DNA from: Nakamurella deserti
Lineage (GTDB): Bacteria; Actinomycetota; Actinomycetes; Mycobacteriales; Nakamurellaceae
Direction: 5' to 3'
Length of the DNA: 64,000 nt
Assembly (NCBI RefSeq): GCF_003260015.1
Contig: NZ_QCXS01000002.1
Span: 1,178,001-1,242,000, forward strand
In this document: piece after piece, positions 16,817 through 25,929 of the stretch
How positions within the stretch are numbered: the stretch's first letter is position 1
Layout: each line of letters begins with the position of its first letter
The notes under the pieces: generated by a model
What the model saw: the letters and a program-made list of their open reading frames with translations, nothing else
Databases searched by the model: none
What the model was told of the DNA's origin: nothing
Program-made: the position numbers and the translations under genes

Positions 16817-19024
16817 TCACGGGGCGGTCAGCACGGTGAGCTGCCGGGTCGCCCTGGTCATCGCGACGTAGCGGTCCACCGCACCCTCGATCCCGGATCC
16901 GAACGCGGCCGGCTCGACCAGCACGACGAGGTCGAACTCCAGGCCCTTCGCCTGCTCCGGGGTGAGCGACCGGACGCGCGGGCGCTCGGGGAAGCCCGGA
17001 TCGCCGATCACACAGGCGATCCCGTCCTCGTGGTCGGCGAGCCAGCCGTCGAGCACGGCGGCGAGTTCCGCGGTCGAGCCGCGGCGGACGGGCACACCCG
17101 ACCGGCGGATGGACACGGGCACGTTGGCGTCGGGCAGCACGGCCCGGATCTCCGGTTCGGCCACCGCCATCACCTCTTCCGGCGTGCGGTAGTTGACCGT
17201 CAGCGTGGCGACCTCGATGCGGTCGACGCCGAGCCGGCCCAGGCGTTCCCGCCAGGACTCCGTGAAGCCGTGGCGCGCCTGCGCGCGGTCGCCGACGACG
17301 GTGAAGCTCCGCGACGGGCAACGGGCCAGCAGCATCCGCCACTCGGCGTCGGTCAGTTCCTGGGCCTCGTCGACGACGATGTGCGCGAACGGCCCGGCCA
17401 GCAGGTCGGCGGGGGTGTCCCCGGGTCCCTCGACGTCGGACAGCGCCGCGGTCAGGTCCTCGCCCCGCAGCATCCGCATGACCCCTTCGCCGTCGTCATG
17501 GTCCTCGCCCCGGATGAGGTCGTCGATGACGGTGGACCGGTAGGCCCGTTCGGCGGTCACGGCCGCGTCCCGTTCGCGCCGGCGACGCGCGGCGAGCGGG
17601 TCGCCGAGTCGCCGCATCGCCGCATCCAGCAACGGGAGGTCCGACACCGTCCAGGCTTTCGGCTCGCTGCGTTGCAGCCGCCGTACCTGTTCGCGGTCCA
17701 GCCCGGGTGCGCACCGGCGCAGGTAGGCCGGTACCGACCACAGGTCCGACACCAGATCCGCCGCCGCCACCAGCGGCCACGCCGCCGTCACGGCGCGGCG
17801 CAGGCCGACGTGGCGGGCCAGCGCCGCCCGCAGGGTGTCGGTGGCCACCGTTCCGCGGTAGGTGGCGACCAGCAGGTCGAGCACCTCCGTCCAGATCTGC
17901 TCCCGTGCCTCGTTGTGCGGGGTACCGGGCTCCACCGCGTCGAAGGCCCGGGCCCAGTCGGCGGCGGTCAGCACCAGCTCCGCCCAGGGTGTGTCCACCC
18001 TGAGAGGGGTCGTGGGCGGTTCCTCGTGGAAGCGGACGGCGGGTTCGACGGCGTCCACCAGCGCCGTGGACGCCTTGAGCCGGGCCACCTCGGGGTCGGT
18101 CTCGACGCCCGCCGCGGCACCTTCGGGGACGAGGTCGCGCAACGTCGTGGTGCGGACCCCCTCCTCGCCGAGGCTCGGCAGCACGTCCGCGACGTAGGCG
18201 AGGTAGGGCCGGCTGGGCCCTACCACCAGTACGCCGCCGCGGTCGGCCCGCAACCGGGGGTCGGCGTACAGCAGGAACGCGGCGCGATGCAGCGCGACGA
18301 CCGTCTTGCCGGTGCCGGGCCCACCGTCGACGACCAGCGCCCCCGGGGAGGCGGCCCGGATCACGGCGTCCTGGTCGGCCTGGATGGTGCCCAGCACGTC
18401 CCGCATCCGGGCCGACCGACCGGCACCGAGGCTCGCGATGAAGGCCGACTGATCGTCCAGAGCGGCCCGCTCGGTGGCGTCGTCGAGGTCTTCCGGACGG
18501 AACACCTCGTCCCAGTAGTCGTTGATGCGCCCGCGGTTCCAGCGGTAGCGGCGACGGCGGGTGAGCCCCATCGGGTCGCCGTGGGTGGCACCGAAGAACG
18601 GCTCGGCGGCAGGGGAGCGCCAGTCGACGAGCAGCTGCCGCCCGTCGTCGTCGGTGAGCCCCCGACGGCCGATCCAGACCGGGGCGGAGCCGTCCGCCCG
18701 CAGCTGGTGACCGAGGCAGATGTCGAGCCCGAAACGCCGGGCGGTGCGCAGCCGACCGGTCAGCCGGTGGATCCGCATGTCCCGCTCGACCGCCTCGTTG
18801 TTGCCGCTGTCGTCGGTGGCCCGCCGCTCGACGACCAGCCGGCCGGTGAGTTCGGCGACGGCCCGCGCTTGGCCCGCCGCGAGGTCGGCGAAGAAGCGCT
18901 CGTCGGTGGCGATCAACGCCGGATCAGCCTTGTGCCGCAGCCGGTCCGGAAGATCGAACACGCTGTCCCCGGCGCCCTCGCGGGCGTCGACCGCGCTGTG
19001 GGTCCCGTCCGTCGGTTCCTGCAT
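16817..19024 (-). CDS. helR: HelD-like RNA polymerase recycling ATPase (HelR type)
   Basis: This superfamily 1 helicase-like ATPase of about 735 residues is related to HelD. Such proteins dislodge stalled or rifamycin-bound RNA polymerase. Walker A is GGPGTGKT (about 234-241), Walker B VDEAQELTD, and the C-terminal motif YVAMTRATRQLTVL is UvrD-like. The N-terminal 60 residues are helical, as expected for the HelD arm. I chose the ATG at 19024 because the frame runs far upstream without family similarity. A rifamycin-associated element sits 58 bases upstream and supports the HelR assignment. Confidence 0.9.
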   Translation of the reverse strand: MQEPTDGTHSAVDAREGAGDSVFDLPDRLRHKADPALIATDERFFADLAAGQARAVAELTGRLVVERRATDDSGNNEAVERDMRIHRLTGRLRTARRFGLDICLGHQLRADGSAPVWIGRRGLTDDDGRQLLVDWRSPAAEPFFGATHGDPMGLTRRRRYRWNRGRINDYWDEVFRPEDLDDATERAALDDQSAFIASLGAGRSARMRDVLGTIQADQDAVIRAASPGALVVDGGPGTGKTVVALHRAAFLLYADPRLRADRGGVLVVGPSRPYLAYVADVLPSLGEEGVRTTTLRDLVPEGAAAGVETDPEVARLKASTALVDAVEPAVRFHEEPPTTPLRVDTPWAELVLTAADWARAFDAVEPGTPHNEAREQIWTEVLDLLVATYRGTVATDTLRAALARHVGLRRAVTAAWPLVAAADLVSDLWSVPAYLRRCAPGLDREQVRRLQRSEPKAWTVSDLPLLDAAMRRLGDPLAARRRRERDAAVTAERAYRSTVIDDLIRGEDHDDGEGVMRMLRGEDLTAALSDVEGPGDTPADLLAGPFAHIVVDEAQELTDAEWRMLLARCPSRSFTVVGDRAQARHGFTESWRERLGRLGVDRIEVATLTVNYRTPEEVMAVAEPEIRAVLPDANVPVSIRRSGVPVRRGSTAELAAVLDGWLADHEDGIACVIGDPGFPERPRVRSLTPEQAKGLEFDLVVLVEPAAFGSGIEGAVDRYVAMTRATRQLTVLTAP

Positions 19025-19081
19025 ACCGGCCCCCGTGTTCTCGTCGATGACGACGTCGATCGGCGATTCTGCGCGATGCAC

Positions 19082-19102
19082 GGGGCCTTGCCGCAAGGCC
19101 CC
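19082..19102. promoter_or_regulatory. rifamycin-associated element (RAE)-like inverted repeat
   Basis: It is a perfect palindrome with arms GGGGCCTTGC and GCAAGGCCCC around a single base, just upstream of the HelR-type gene. It agrees with the RAE described upstream of rifamycin-resistance genes in actinomycetes (core CTTGC..CAAG; consensus from memory). Confidence 0.85.
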
Positions 19103-19264
19103 CGGTGCGCGGTACGTTGAGGACGGCGCCGGGTCGTGGCCGTCGGCGGGACGCGTCCGGCGGGGGCGGGGACGCCCGGCGGTCTGGAACACTCGGCGGA
19201 GTGACGCCCTCCCTCCCCACAGCCTCCCCGACCGCCGTCCATCAGCCTGTGACCGGCTGACCGG

Positions 19265-20410
19265 ATGGGGTTCCTGTTCGGTCTCGGCGGCCTTGTGCTG
19301 GTCGTGCACCTCTACCTCCACTGGCGTCTCGTCGCGTCGACCGGCCGGTCCCGGCGTTGGCGGGTCACCGGTGCCGTCGTGCTCGGGCTGCTCTTCGCCG
19401 TCCTGGTGACCGCGTTGGCGACGCAGCGCTCCGGCCCTCTGCAGCAGTGGACGCCGCTGCACTTCACCGGCAACACCTGGCTGGCGGGGGTTCTCTACCT
19501 GACCCTGGCGCTGCTGGTCGGCGAGGTGATCCGCCTGGTCCTCCTGGTGGTGCGTCGCGCCCGGCGCCGTCCGACCGACGCCGCCCGCCGCCTGCTGCTC
19601 TCCCGCGTGGTGGCGGTGGGCGCCGGGGCCGTGGCGACGGGGGTCGTCGGCTACGGGCTCACGCAGGCCCACGGACCGATCCGGGTGGTCCGACAGACGG
19701 TCACCCTCCCCGGGCTGCCACCCGCGTTCGAGGGCTACCGCATCGCGCTGGCCACCGATCTGCATCTGGGTGCCATCTCCGGCCGCGCCCGCACCCGGGA
19801 GGTCGTCGACCTGGTCAACGCCGAACGCGTCGACGTCGTCACCCTGGTCGGTGATCTGTCCGACGGGCTGCCCAGCACCCTGGTCGACGCGACGGCGCCC
19901 CTCACCGACCTGCGGGCGCCCGACGGCATCCTGTTCACCACCGGCAACCACGAGTACTACAGCGACGCCGTCGCCTGGCGAGAGGCGCTGCCCGAACTGC
20001 GGGTCGAGGTGCTGCACAACGCTTCCCACGTGGTCACCCGGGGTGACAGCCGACTGTTCTTCGCCGGCATCAACGACTACACCGGCGAGGAGTTCGGCGA
20101 CCCGGCCGACCTCGCCTCGGCACTGGCGCAGCGGCGGCCCGACGACACGGTGGTGCTGCTGGCGCACCAGCCACGGCAGGCCGCGATGGCCGCGGCGGCC
20201 GGTGTCGACCTGCAACTCGCGGGTCACACCCACGGCGGCCAGGTCTGGCCCTTCCACTACGCCGTGCTGGCCCAGCAGAAGACCCTCGCGGGGCTCAGCC
20301 GCGTCGGTGACACCCAGGTCTTCACCAGCCGCGGGGCAGGGTTCTGGGGGCCGCCGGTCCGGGTCGGCGCGCCGCCGGACGTCAGCGTGCTCACCCTCAC
20401 CGCCGGCTGA
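19265..20410 (+). CDS. membrane-anchored metallophosphoesterase
   Basis: This 381-residue protein has about four N-terminal transmembrane segments (within residues 1-130), followed by a calcineurin-like phosphoesterase domain. The dinuclear metal motifs are TDLHLG, GDLSDG, TGNHEYY, LAHQP and AGHTHGGQ. The domain most resembles the YaeI/YkuE group. The catalytic side is probably outside the cytoplasm. It is transcribed divergently from HelR; the substrate is unknown. Confidence 0.92.
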   Translation: MGFLFGLGGLVLVVHLYLHWRLVASTGRSRRWRVTGAVVLGLLFAVLVTALATQRSGPLQQWTPLHFTGNTWLAGVLYLTLALLVGEVIRLVLLVVRRARRRPTDAARRLLLSRVVAVGAGAVATGVVGYGLTQAHGPIRVVRQTVTLPGLPPAFEGYRIALATDLHLGAISGRARTREVVDLVNAERVDVVTLVGDLSDGLPSTLVDATAPLTDLRAPDGILFTTGNHEYYSDAVAWREALPELRVEVLHNASHVVTRGDSRLFFAGINDYTGEEFGDPADLASALAQRRPDDTVVLLAHQPRQAAMAAAAGVDLQLAGHTHGGQVWPFHYAVLAQQKTLAGLSRVGDTQVFTSRGAGFWGPPVRVGAPPDVSVLTLTAG

Positions 20411-20842
20411 CCGCACGATCCCGCCGCCGGGAGTGGGTTGTGGCGGCGGACGGTCGGCGGTGCGCCGGTGGTCGGGCGTCCCCGTCGCACGTCACGCTCA
20501 TCGTGGGTCCCGGCGGGGCCCGGGTCGTCGACGTGCGCCGCTGGGGAGACCCCGTCGGCCCCCCCGGGGTCACCTCGAGCACCACGGACGGTCGGGCAGA
20601 CCGGCCGGCTCGCCCGGCCCGGCCGTGCCACGGGCGGCGTCGACCGCGATGCCGTCCGGCTGGTCCGCCGCCCGGCACCCCCGGCAGCCGCCACCGATCG
20701 GGGGACGGTCGTTCCACCGGCTTCCCGGCCGATCGGTGGCTGCACCGGGGGACGCCCGCCGCCGAGACTCGGAGGAGCACCGGGAGAGTCCCGGTCCGCG
20801 GACCGGCCCTCCCGCCGGTCGGCATCCGAGAGGGGAAACCTC
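20411..20842. other. gene-free stretch
   Basis: There are 432 bases of GC-rich DNA between the metallophosphoesterase and the small secreted protein. Frames are open on both strands because of base composition, but none shows a known domain or good start signal. The only clear element is the ribosome-binding site GAGAGGGG at its right end. Confidence 0.5.
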
Positions 20843-21199
20843 ATGCGCAGAGCCATCGCCGTCGCCGCCGTCACCGCCCTCAGCGCCGCCGGTCTCGCCG
20901 GAGGAGCGGCCGCGGCGTTCGCCGACACCGGCGGCGACCGGGTCGCCGCGGCCCAGCCCGGAGTCGTCCGGGTGCTGGAGACGTACACCTACCGCTCCCC
21001 GTCGACCGAATTCCACCCGGCGCTGACCCTGAAGCAGAACACACCGGTCCTGGTCACCTGCTGGACCAAGGGCCAGCAGGTGCACGGGGACGACCTATGG
21101 TATCGCGTCGCGGCCGACAACGTCGTCACCTTCGCGCCACCGCGCTCGGTCAAGGTGCTCACCGACCCGTGGTCGATCCCGCAGTGCGGCACGGGTTGA
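20843..21199 (+). CDS. small secreted SH3-like protein
   Basis: This 118-residue protein has a Sec signal peptide (MRRAIAVAAVTALSAAGLAG, cleavage probably after AFA near residue 30). The mature part resembles bacterial SH3 modules (TYTYRSPSTEFHPALTLKQN, LVTCWTKGQQVHGDDLWYRV), with a probable disulfide between the Cys in VTCW and the one in PQCG. AGAGGGG precedes the ATG. It is probably an envelope or extracellular protein of unknown role. Confidence 0.78.
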   Translation: MRRAIAVAAVTALSAAGLAGGAAAAFADTGGDRVAAAQPGVVRVLETYTYRSPSTEFHPALTLKQNTPVLVTCWTKGQQVHGDDLWYRVAADNVVTFAPPRSVKVLTDPWSIPQCGTG

Positions 21200-21243
21200 G
21201 AGGCCTGAGGGCCGGACACGGACCGGCCCGTGCGGTCACCACC

Positions 21244-21274
21244 GTGCGCCGGGGCGGAGGGGTCCCCGGCGCAC
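21244..21274 (+). terminator. terminator-like hairpin after the SH3-like gene
   Basis: Perfect 11-bp arms GTGCGCCGGGG and CCCCGGCGCAC flank a 9-base loop, starting 44 bases after the stop. There is no U-run. Confidence 0.65.
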
Positions 21275-21444
21275 GCGTGGCCCGGTCGGACACGCCACGG
21301 CCCGGCACACAGCAGGCCCGGTGCGCGCCGGCAAAAGTTGGTCGACCCCGCATCCGGGCGTGCCCACGCCGGGCGCGGTTCGCCCCGGTCGGGGACGGGC
21401 ATTCCACAGGTCGACCCATCCGGGACGACAGCAGGGAGCGCACC

Positions 21445-21603
21445 ATGCCAGATCAGGACTCGGTCGAGGAGCGCAAGGCCGCATCCGCAGCGGGAGCCGC
21501 GGACAACTCCGGTCTCGGTGTGGACGGCGACGACCCGAGCACGGTCGACGCGTCCACGGACAGCGTCGATCCGGCAGCGGACAGCGGGAGCACCGACGAC
21601 TGA
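21445..21603 (+). CDS. very small acidic hypothetical protein
   Basis: This 52-residue protein is rich in Asp, Ser and Ala, with no Cys and no hydrophobic segment; it is likely disordered. GGGAG lies six bases before the ATG. The style resembles the acidic protein at 15575 but there is no clear homology. The family is unknown. Confidence 0.5.
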   Translation: MPDQDSVEERKAASAAGAADNSGLGVDGDDPSTVDASTDSVDPAADSGSTDD

Positions 21604-21738
21604 GCCGCGGTGGGCCCGGGAAGGACGGCCGCCCCGGGTCGGTCGCCGGTGCTGCGGCGCGGGACTCTCAGCGGTGGCGGCGGTCCGGTCGTCGCCATAG
21701 GGCGGCCGGATGGCCTCGTCGCGGATGCCGCCGTCGGG

Positions 21739-22050
21739 TCAGAGGATCCAGGGCAACGGTCCGGGGCCACCACGGGTGGACCGCCGTTGCCAGCACGAGG
21801 AGTGCCAGTGCCGCCGCTCGGTCACGTCGGCCGCGGCCGGCCAGACCACCACATGAGCGGTACCCGAACGGATCTCGTGCTGGCACCCTGGACAGCGGTA
21901 GGTCTTGAGGGCAGCGGCGCCGGTGACGCTGCGGACGGTGAAGGTGCCCTCGCGCAGCTCCTGGTGGTCCTCGCGTCCCCCGGTCGGCGCCGCCTCCGGC
22001 GTGACGGGTGTGCGTCCACGGCGCACCGCACCACTTGATCGTCGAGGCAT
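21739..22050 (-). CDS. conserved actinobacterial zinc-ribbon-like protein
   Basis: This is a 103-residue protein. After a basic N-terminus it reads VRSVTGAAALKTYRCPGCQHEI, then HVVVWPA and RRHWHSSCW, a pattern I recall from conserved actinobacterial proteins often misnamed ATP/GTP-binding. The CPGC pair plus His and Cys of HWHSSCW could bind one metal ion. The function is unknown. It is divergent from kup. Confidence 0.8.
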   Translation of the reverse strand: MPRRSSGAVRRGRTPVTPEAAPTGGREDHQELREGTFTVRSVTGAAALKTYRCPGCQHEIRSGTAHVVVWPAAADVTERRHWHSSCWQRRSTRGGPGPLPWIL

Positions 22051-22177
22051 CGGTCCAGGCTAGACCGCGTCGCCGGAGCGCCGGGCCTCCCGGCACCGAT
22101 CGCCGGTCTGGGCCCCCTTCCCGACATCGCCGGTGGCGGGCGTCCTGCGTGCGGGCCTGTGTGATAGACCGACGACT

Positions 22178-24115
22178 GTGAGTGACATGCGGGGGAGCGG
22201 GGCCACAGTGCCGCGGGCGGTCGGAACGCGCGGATCCCGGGCGCGCCGCGCCGCGCCCGTGGGGGCGGCCTCCACGATCGGCGCCCTCGGCATCGTCTTC
22301 GGCGACATCGGGACCAGCGGGCTCTACACCTACCAACAGGTCCTCAACACCCCGGACGGCCGGCTCGACCGGGTCATGGTGCTGGGCACCGTGTCGATGC
22401 TGATCTGGGCGCTGACCCTGGTGGTGACCGTGCTGTACGTGCGGCTGTTGATGCGTATCGACAACGCGGGCGAGGGCGGGCTGCTGGCCCTGTTCGGCCT
22501 GCTGCGGCTGCGTGGGGCCGGGCCACGCGTCACCCGGGCGTGCGCGGTGCTGGCCATGGTCGGTGCCGCGACCTTCCTGGGCGATTCGGTGATCACCCCG
22601 GCGGTGTCGGTGCTGTCCGCGGTGGAGGGGATCGAGACCTACGACGAGGCGCTGCAGGACGCGGTGGTGCCGATCGCCGTGGTCATCCTCGCCGGGCTGT
22701 TCCTGTTGCAGCGGTTCGGCACCGAGCGCATCGGCGGATTGTTCGGGCCGGTGATGCTGGTGTGGTTCGCGATCATCCTGGTGATCGGGGTGGCGTCGCT
22801 CGTCCGCAGCCCCGAGGTGCTCGCGGCGGTGTCACCGCACTGGATCGTGCTGCTCGTCGCCGAGCAACCCTGGGTCGCCTTCGTGGCCCTCGGCGGGGTG
22901 GTGCTGGCGATCACCGGCGCCGAAGCCCTCTACGCCGACATGGGTCACTTCGGCCGCCGGCCCATCGCGCTGGCCTGGCTGGCCGTGGTGTTCCCCGCCC
23001 TGCTGTGCAACTACCTCGGCCAGGGCGCCGAGGTGCTGCGCACCTCCGACGCCGTCCAGGACCCCTTCTGGGACCTCGTCCCCCGGTGGGCCACCCTGCC
23101 CACCGTGGTCATCGCCACCCTGGCCACCGTCATCGCCTCGCAGGCCGTGATCTCCGGCAGCTTCAGCGTGGTCCACCAGGCGGGCCGGCTCGGCCTGCTG
23201 CCGCGGTTGCGCGTCCTGCACACCTCGGACGAGAACCCCCGGCAGATCTACCTGCCCGCGGTCAACGTGGTGCTGGCGGCGGCGGTGCTGACGCTCGTGC
23301 TCACCTTCCGCAGCTCGGAGGCCCTCACCGACGCCTACGGGCTCGCCGTGACCATCACGATCGTCATCACCACGACCATCTACCTGGTCCTGCGCCGGCT
23401 CACGACCCCGCGGAGCCCGCAGGTCACCGTCGGCGCGCTCATCCTGCTGGTCATGCTGGTGTTCCTGGCGTCCAACGCCCTGAAGATCCCCACCGGCGGC
23501 TGGCTGCCGCTGTCCATCGGGTTCGTCCTCGCCACGCTGATGGGCATCTGGCGGTGGGGCACGGTGCGGCTGCGCCGGCGCCTGCAGGACGACGTGGGCA
23601 CCGCGGACTTCCGGATCGACACCGAGATCGAGCAGCACGCCGGCGCGACCCGGGTGCCGGGGACGGCGGTGTACCTCACCCGGGTCGCCGACATCGCCCC
23701 GCTCGCCCTGCGGTCGATGCTGGACTTCACCCAGGTGCTCCACGAGCACGTCCTGATCCTGCACACGACGGTGTCGGATCTGGCCGTCGTGGCGCCGGCG
23801 GACCGGGTCCGTGTCGTCGACCACGGCCGCGGTGTGGTCGAGATCGGCTTCACCGTCGGCTACGACGAGCGTTTCTCGGTGCCCGAACTGGTCGCGTCGG
23901 CGGTGTCCGGGAACGAGCTGATGACCGGGGTCGACGTGGACGCGGCGATCTACTTCCTGTCCGAGGTCACCCCGCACCGGCGGCCGCAGACGGTGCCGGC
24001 CACCTGGCGGCAGCGGGTGTACATCGGGCTGGACCGGATCGCCCCCGACCGCATCGACGCCCTCGGGCTGCCGACCGACCGCACCGTCGTCGTCGGGCGT
24101 GACGTGGTCATCTGA
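22178..24115 (+). CDS. kup: Kup/HAK family potassium transporter
   Basis: This K+/H+ symporter of about 645 residues lies in the cytoplasmic membrane. It opens with GALGIVFGDIGTSGLYTYQ, the family signature (usually GDIGTSPLY). About twelve hydrophobic segments to residue 460 and a soluble C-terminal domain with STPVEIGF-like pattern VVEIGFTVGYDE follow. The start is uncertain: GTG 22178 is preferred, but ATG 22187 or GTG 22133 are in frame and none has a clear ribosome-binding site. I see no c-di-AMP riboswitch upstream. Gene 24180 follows closely but is probably independent. Confidence 0.93.
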   Translation: MSDMRGSGATVPRAVGTRGSRARRAAPVGAASTIGALGIVFGDIGTSGLYTYQQVLNTPDGRLDRVMVLGTVSMLIWALTLVVTVLYVRLLMRIDNAGEGGLLALFGLLRLRGAGPRVTRACAVLAMVGAATFLGDSVITPAVSVLSAVEGIETYDEALQDAVVPIAVVILAGLFLLQRFGTERIGGLFGPVMLVWFAIILVIGVASLVRSPEVLAAVSPHWIVLLVAEQPWVAFVALGGVVLAITGAEALYADMGHFGRRPIALAWLAVVFPALLCNYLGQGAEVLRTSDAVQDPFWDLVPRWATLPTVVIATLATVIASQAVISGSFSVVHQAGRLGLLPRLRVLHTSDENPRQIYLPAVNVVLAAAVLTLVLTFRSSEALTDAYGLAVTITIVITTTIYLVLRRLTTPRSPQVTVGALILLVMLVFLASNALKIPTGGWLPLSIGFVLATLMGIWRWGTVRLRRRLQDDVGTADFRIDTEIEQHAGATRVPGTAVYLTRVADIAPLALRSMLDFTQVLHEHVLILHTTVSDLAVVAPADRVRVVDHGRGVVEIGFTVGYDERFSVPELVASAVSGNELMTGVDVDAAIYFLSEVTPHRRPQTVPATWRQRVYIGLDRIAPDRIDALGLPTDRTVVVGRDVVI

Positions 24116-24179
24116 GGCGGGATAGCGTGACCGGGCGGTGACGACGGTGTCGTTCCGCGGGATGGAGGGGACCACACGC

Positions 24180-25034
24180 ATGACCGTTGACGGCAACACC
24201 AGGCCGCTGGAAGACGGGATCGTCACCGACTTCTCGCAGCGCATGAGCTACAGCTCGTATCTCGCGCTGGACGAGCTGCTGGCGGCGCAACGCCCGCAGA
24301 GCGTCCCCGTCCACCACGACGAGTTGCTGTTCATCATCCAGCACCAGACCAGCGAGCTCTGGATCAAGTTGCTCCTGCACGAGCTGCGGGCGGCCAAGGA
24401 CTCGATCCGGCTGGACGACCTGCCGACGGCGATGAAGCGCATCGCCCGCTGCAAACACATCCAGGAGACGATGACCCAGCAGTGGTCGGTGCTGGCGACG
24501 CTGACGCCCACCGAGTACGTGCAGTTCCGCGGGTTCCTGGCGAGCTCGTCGGGGTTCCAGTCCTACCAGTACCGGGCGCTGGAGTTCGTGCTCGGCAACA
24601 AGAACGCGAAGATGCTGGCCGTGTTCGACAGCGAACCGCAGGCTCGTGAGCTGCTGCAGACGCTGTTGGACGAGCCCAGCCTCTACGACGAGTTCCTGCG
24701 TTACCTCTCGCGGCAGGGCTTCGACATCCCGGCGCCGGTCCTGGAGCGGGACGTCACCAAGGCACACGTGTTCACCCCCGAGCTGGTGCCGGTGTTCGCG
24801 GCCCTGTACGAGGACGCCCATCGCAACTGGAGCGTCTACGAGGCGTGCGAGGAGCTCGTCGACCTCGAGGACAACTTCCAGCTGTGGCGGTTCCGGCACA
24901 TGCGCACGGTCCGGCGGACCATCGGGATGAAGACGGGCACCGGCGGCTCGACCGGGGTCGACTTCCTGCAGCGGGCCTTGAGCCTCACGTTCTTCCCGGA
25001 GTTGTTCGCGGTCCGGACCGAGATCGGCTCCTGA
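24180..25034 (+). CDS. kynA: tryptophan 2,3-dioxygenase
   Basis: This heme enzyme of 284 residues oxidises L-tryptophan to N-formylkynurenine, the first step of the kynurenine pathway. Family motifs are DELLFIIQHQTSELWIK, SGFQSYQYRALEF and the heme-ligand segment WRFRHMRTV (His240), followed by the substrate loop GTGGSTG. ATG 24180 is preferred because GGAGGGG lies nine bases upstream. No kynureninase or formamidase gene is nearby, so the rest of the pathway must be elsewhere. Confidence 0.95.
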   Translation: MTVDGNTRPLEDGIVTDFSQRMSYSSYLALDELLAAQRPQSVPVHHDELLFIIQHQTSELWIKLLLHELRAAKDSIRLDDLPTAMKRIARCKHIQETMTQQWSVLATLTPTEYVQFRGFLASSSGFQSYQYRALEFVLGNKNAKMLAVFDSEPQARELLQTLLDEPSLYDEFLRYLSRQGFDIPAPVLERDVTKAHVFTPELVPVFAALYEDAHRNWSVYEACEELVDLEDNFQLWRFRHMRTVRRTIGMKTGTGGSTGVDFLQRALSLTFFPELFAVRTEIGS

Positions 25035-25160
25035 CCACGGTCGGTGCCGTCCGCCCGGAACGTCCGGCCACTGATCGACCGCCGGAGCGGGCCGCGCCCG
25101 CGGTGACCGTCGCAGCCCCTGCCGTGACCGTGGCGAGGTCGGGCGCGCCGACTCTCCGGC

Positions 25161-25787
25161 TCAGGTGCCGGTCACGTCCAGGAAGGCGAACGGCGGTTCC
25201 TCGGGGTCGAGGATGAGCCGCTCGGTGGCGATGGCGTGTGCCCGGATCTCCGGGCGGGGGTCGACCCTGGCCCGACGGACGGCGGGCAGCGCGGTGTCGC
25301 CGAGCATGGCCAGCGCCCGGCAGAGGCTCAGCTGCACGTCCCGCCCGCCGCGCCCGAGCTGCGTGACCAGCAGCTCGGCGAGGGCGGACCGCCGGTCGGG
25401 CGGGACGAGGCCGGCCGCGGTGCGCCAGGCGGTGCGGGCGACGGTGTCGTCGGGATGCAGCAGCAGTTCGCGGGTGACGGCCGGCCACGCCCGCCGGTTC
25501 CCGATCTTCGACAAGGTGTGCAGCGCCTGGCTTCTGGCCTGGAGGATGTCGGAGCGGAGCTCGAGAACCAGGCGGTCGACCGTGAGGTCCTGGTCGTGGC
25601 GGACCAGGGCCCAGGTCAGCATCTCGCGCACCGAGAGATCGGGCTCGACGGCGCACCGCGCGACGAGGACCTCGACGAAGTGCGGATCGGGCCGGGTGCC
25701 CGCGGCCATGGCGGCCCGCAGCCGCGCGGAGGGGTCCCGCTGGGTCAGCGCGGCCTCCAGGCGCCACGCCTTTCCGCCGTCATCCAT
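25161..25787 (-). CDS. HEAT repeat protein
   Basis: This alpha-helical protein of about 208 residues is built of HEAT-like helical pairs (LSVREMLTWALVRHD, SDILQARSQALHTLSKIGNR, DVQLSLCRALAMLGDTALP). It probably acts as a protein-binding scaffold. The ATG at 25787 has GGAGG six bases upstream. It is convergent with kynA. The partner is unknown. Confidence 0.82.
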   Translation of the reverse strand: MDDGGKAWRLEAALTQRDPSARLRAAMAAGTRPDPHFVEVLVARCAVEPDLSVREMLTWALVRHDQDLTVDRLVLELRSDILQARSQALHTLSKIGNRRAWPAVTRELLLHPDDTVARTAWRTAAGLVPPDRRSALAELLVTQLGRGGRDVQLSLCRALAMLGDTALPAVRRARVDPRPEIRAHAIATERLILDPEEPPFAFLDVTGT

Positions 25788-25929
25788 GCCGTCCTCCCGG
25801 TCCGCGATCCGACGCCTGCACACCCACCTTGCCCGATCCGCGGCGCCGCCGGCGGCCCGCCCGGCGCGACGCCGGCGCACGGTGGTGCGGTCGGAGGATC
25901 GACGCCCCGCCATCGGCACCGTCGGGCAC

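Noticed and set aside
19025-20416. N-terminal extension of the HelR frame by about 460 residues
   Set aside because: The extension is antisense to a clear metallophosphoesterase gene and would include the RAE promoter element.
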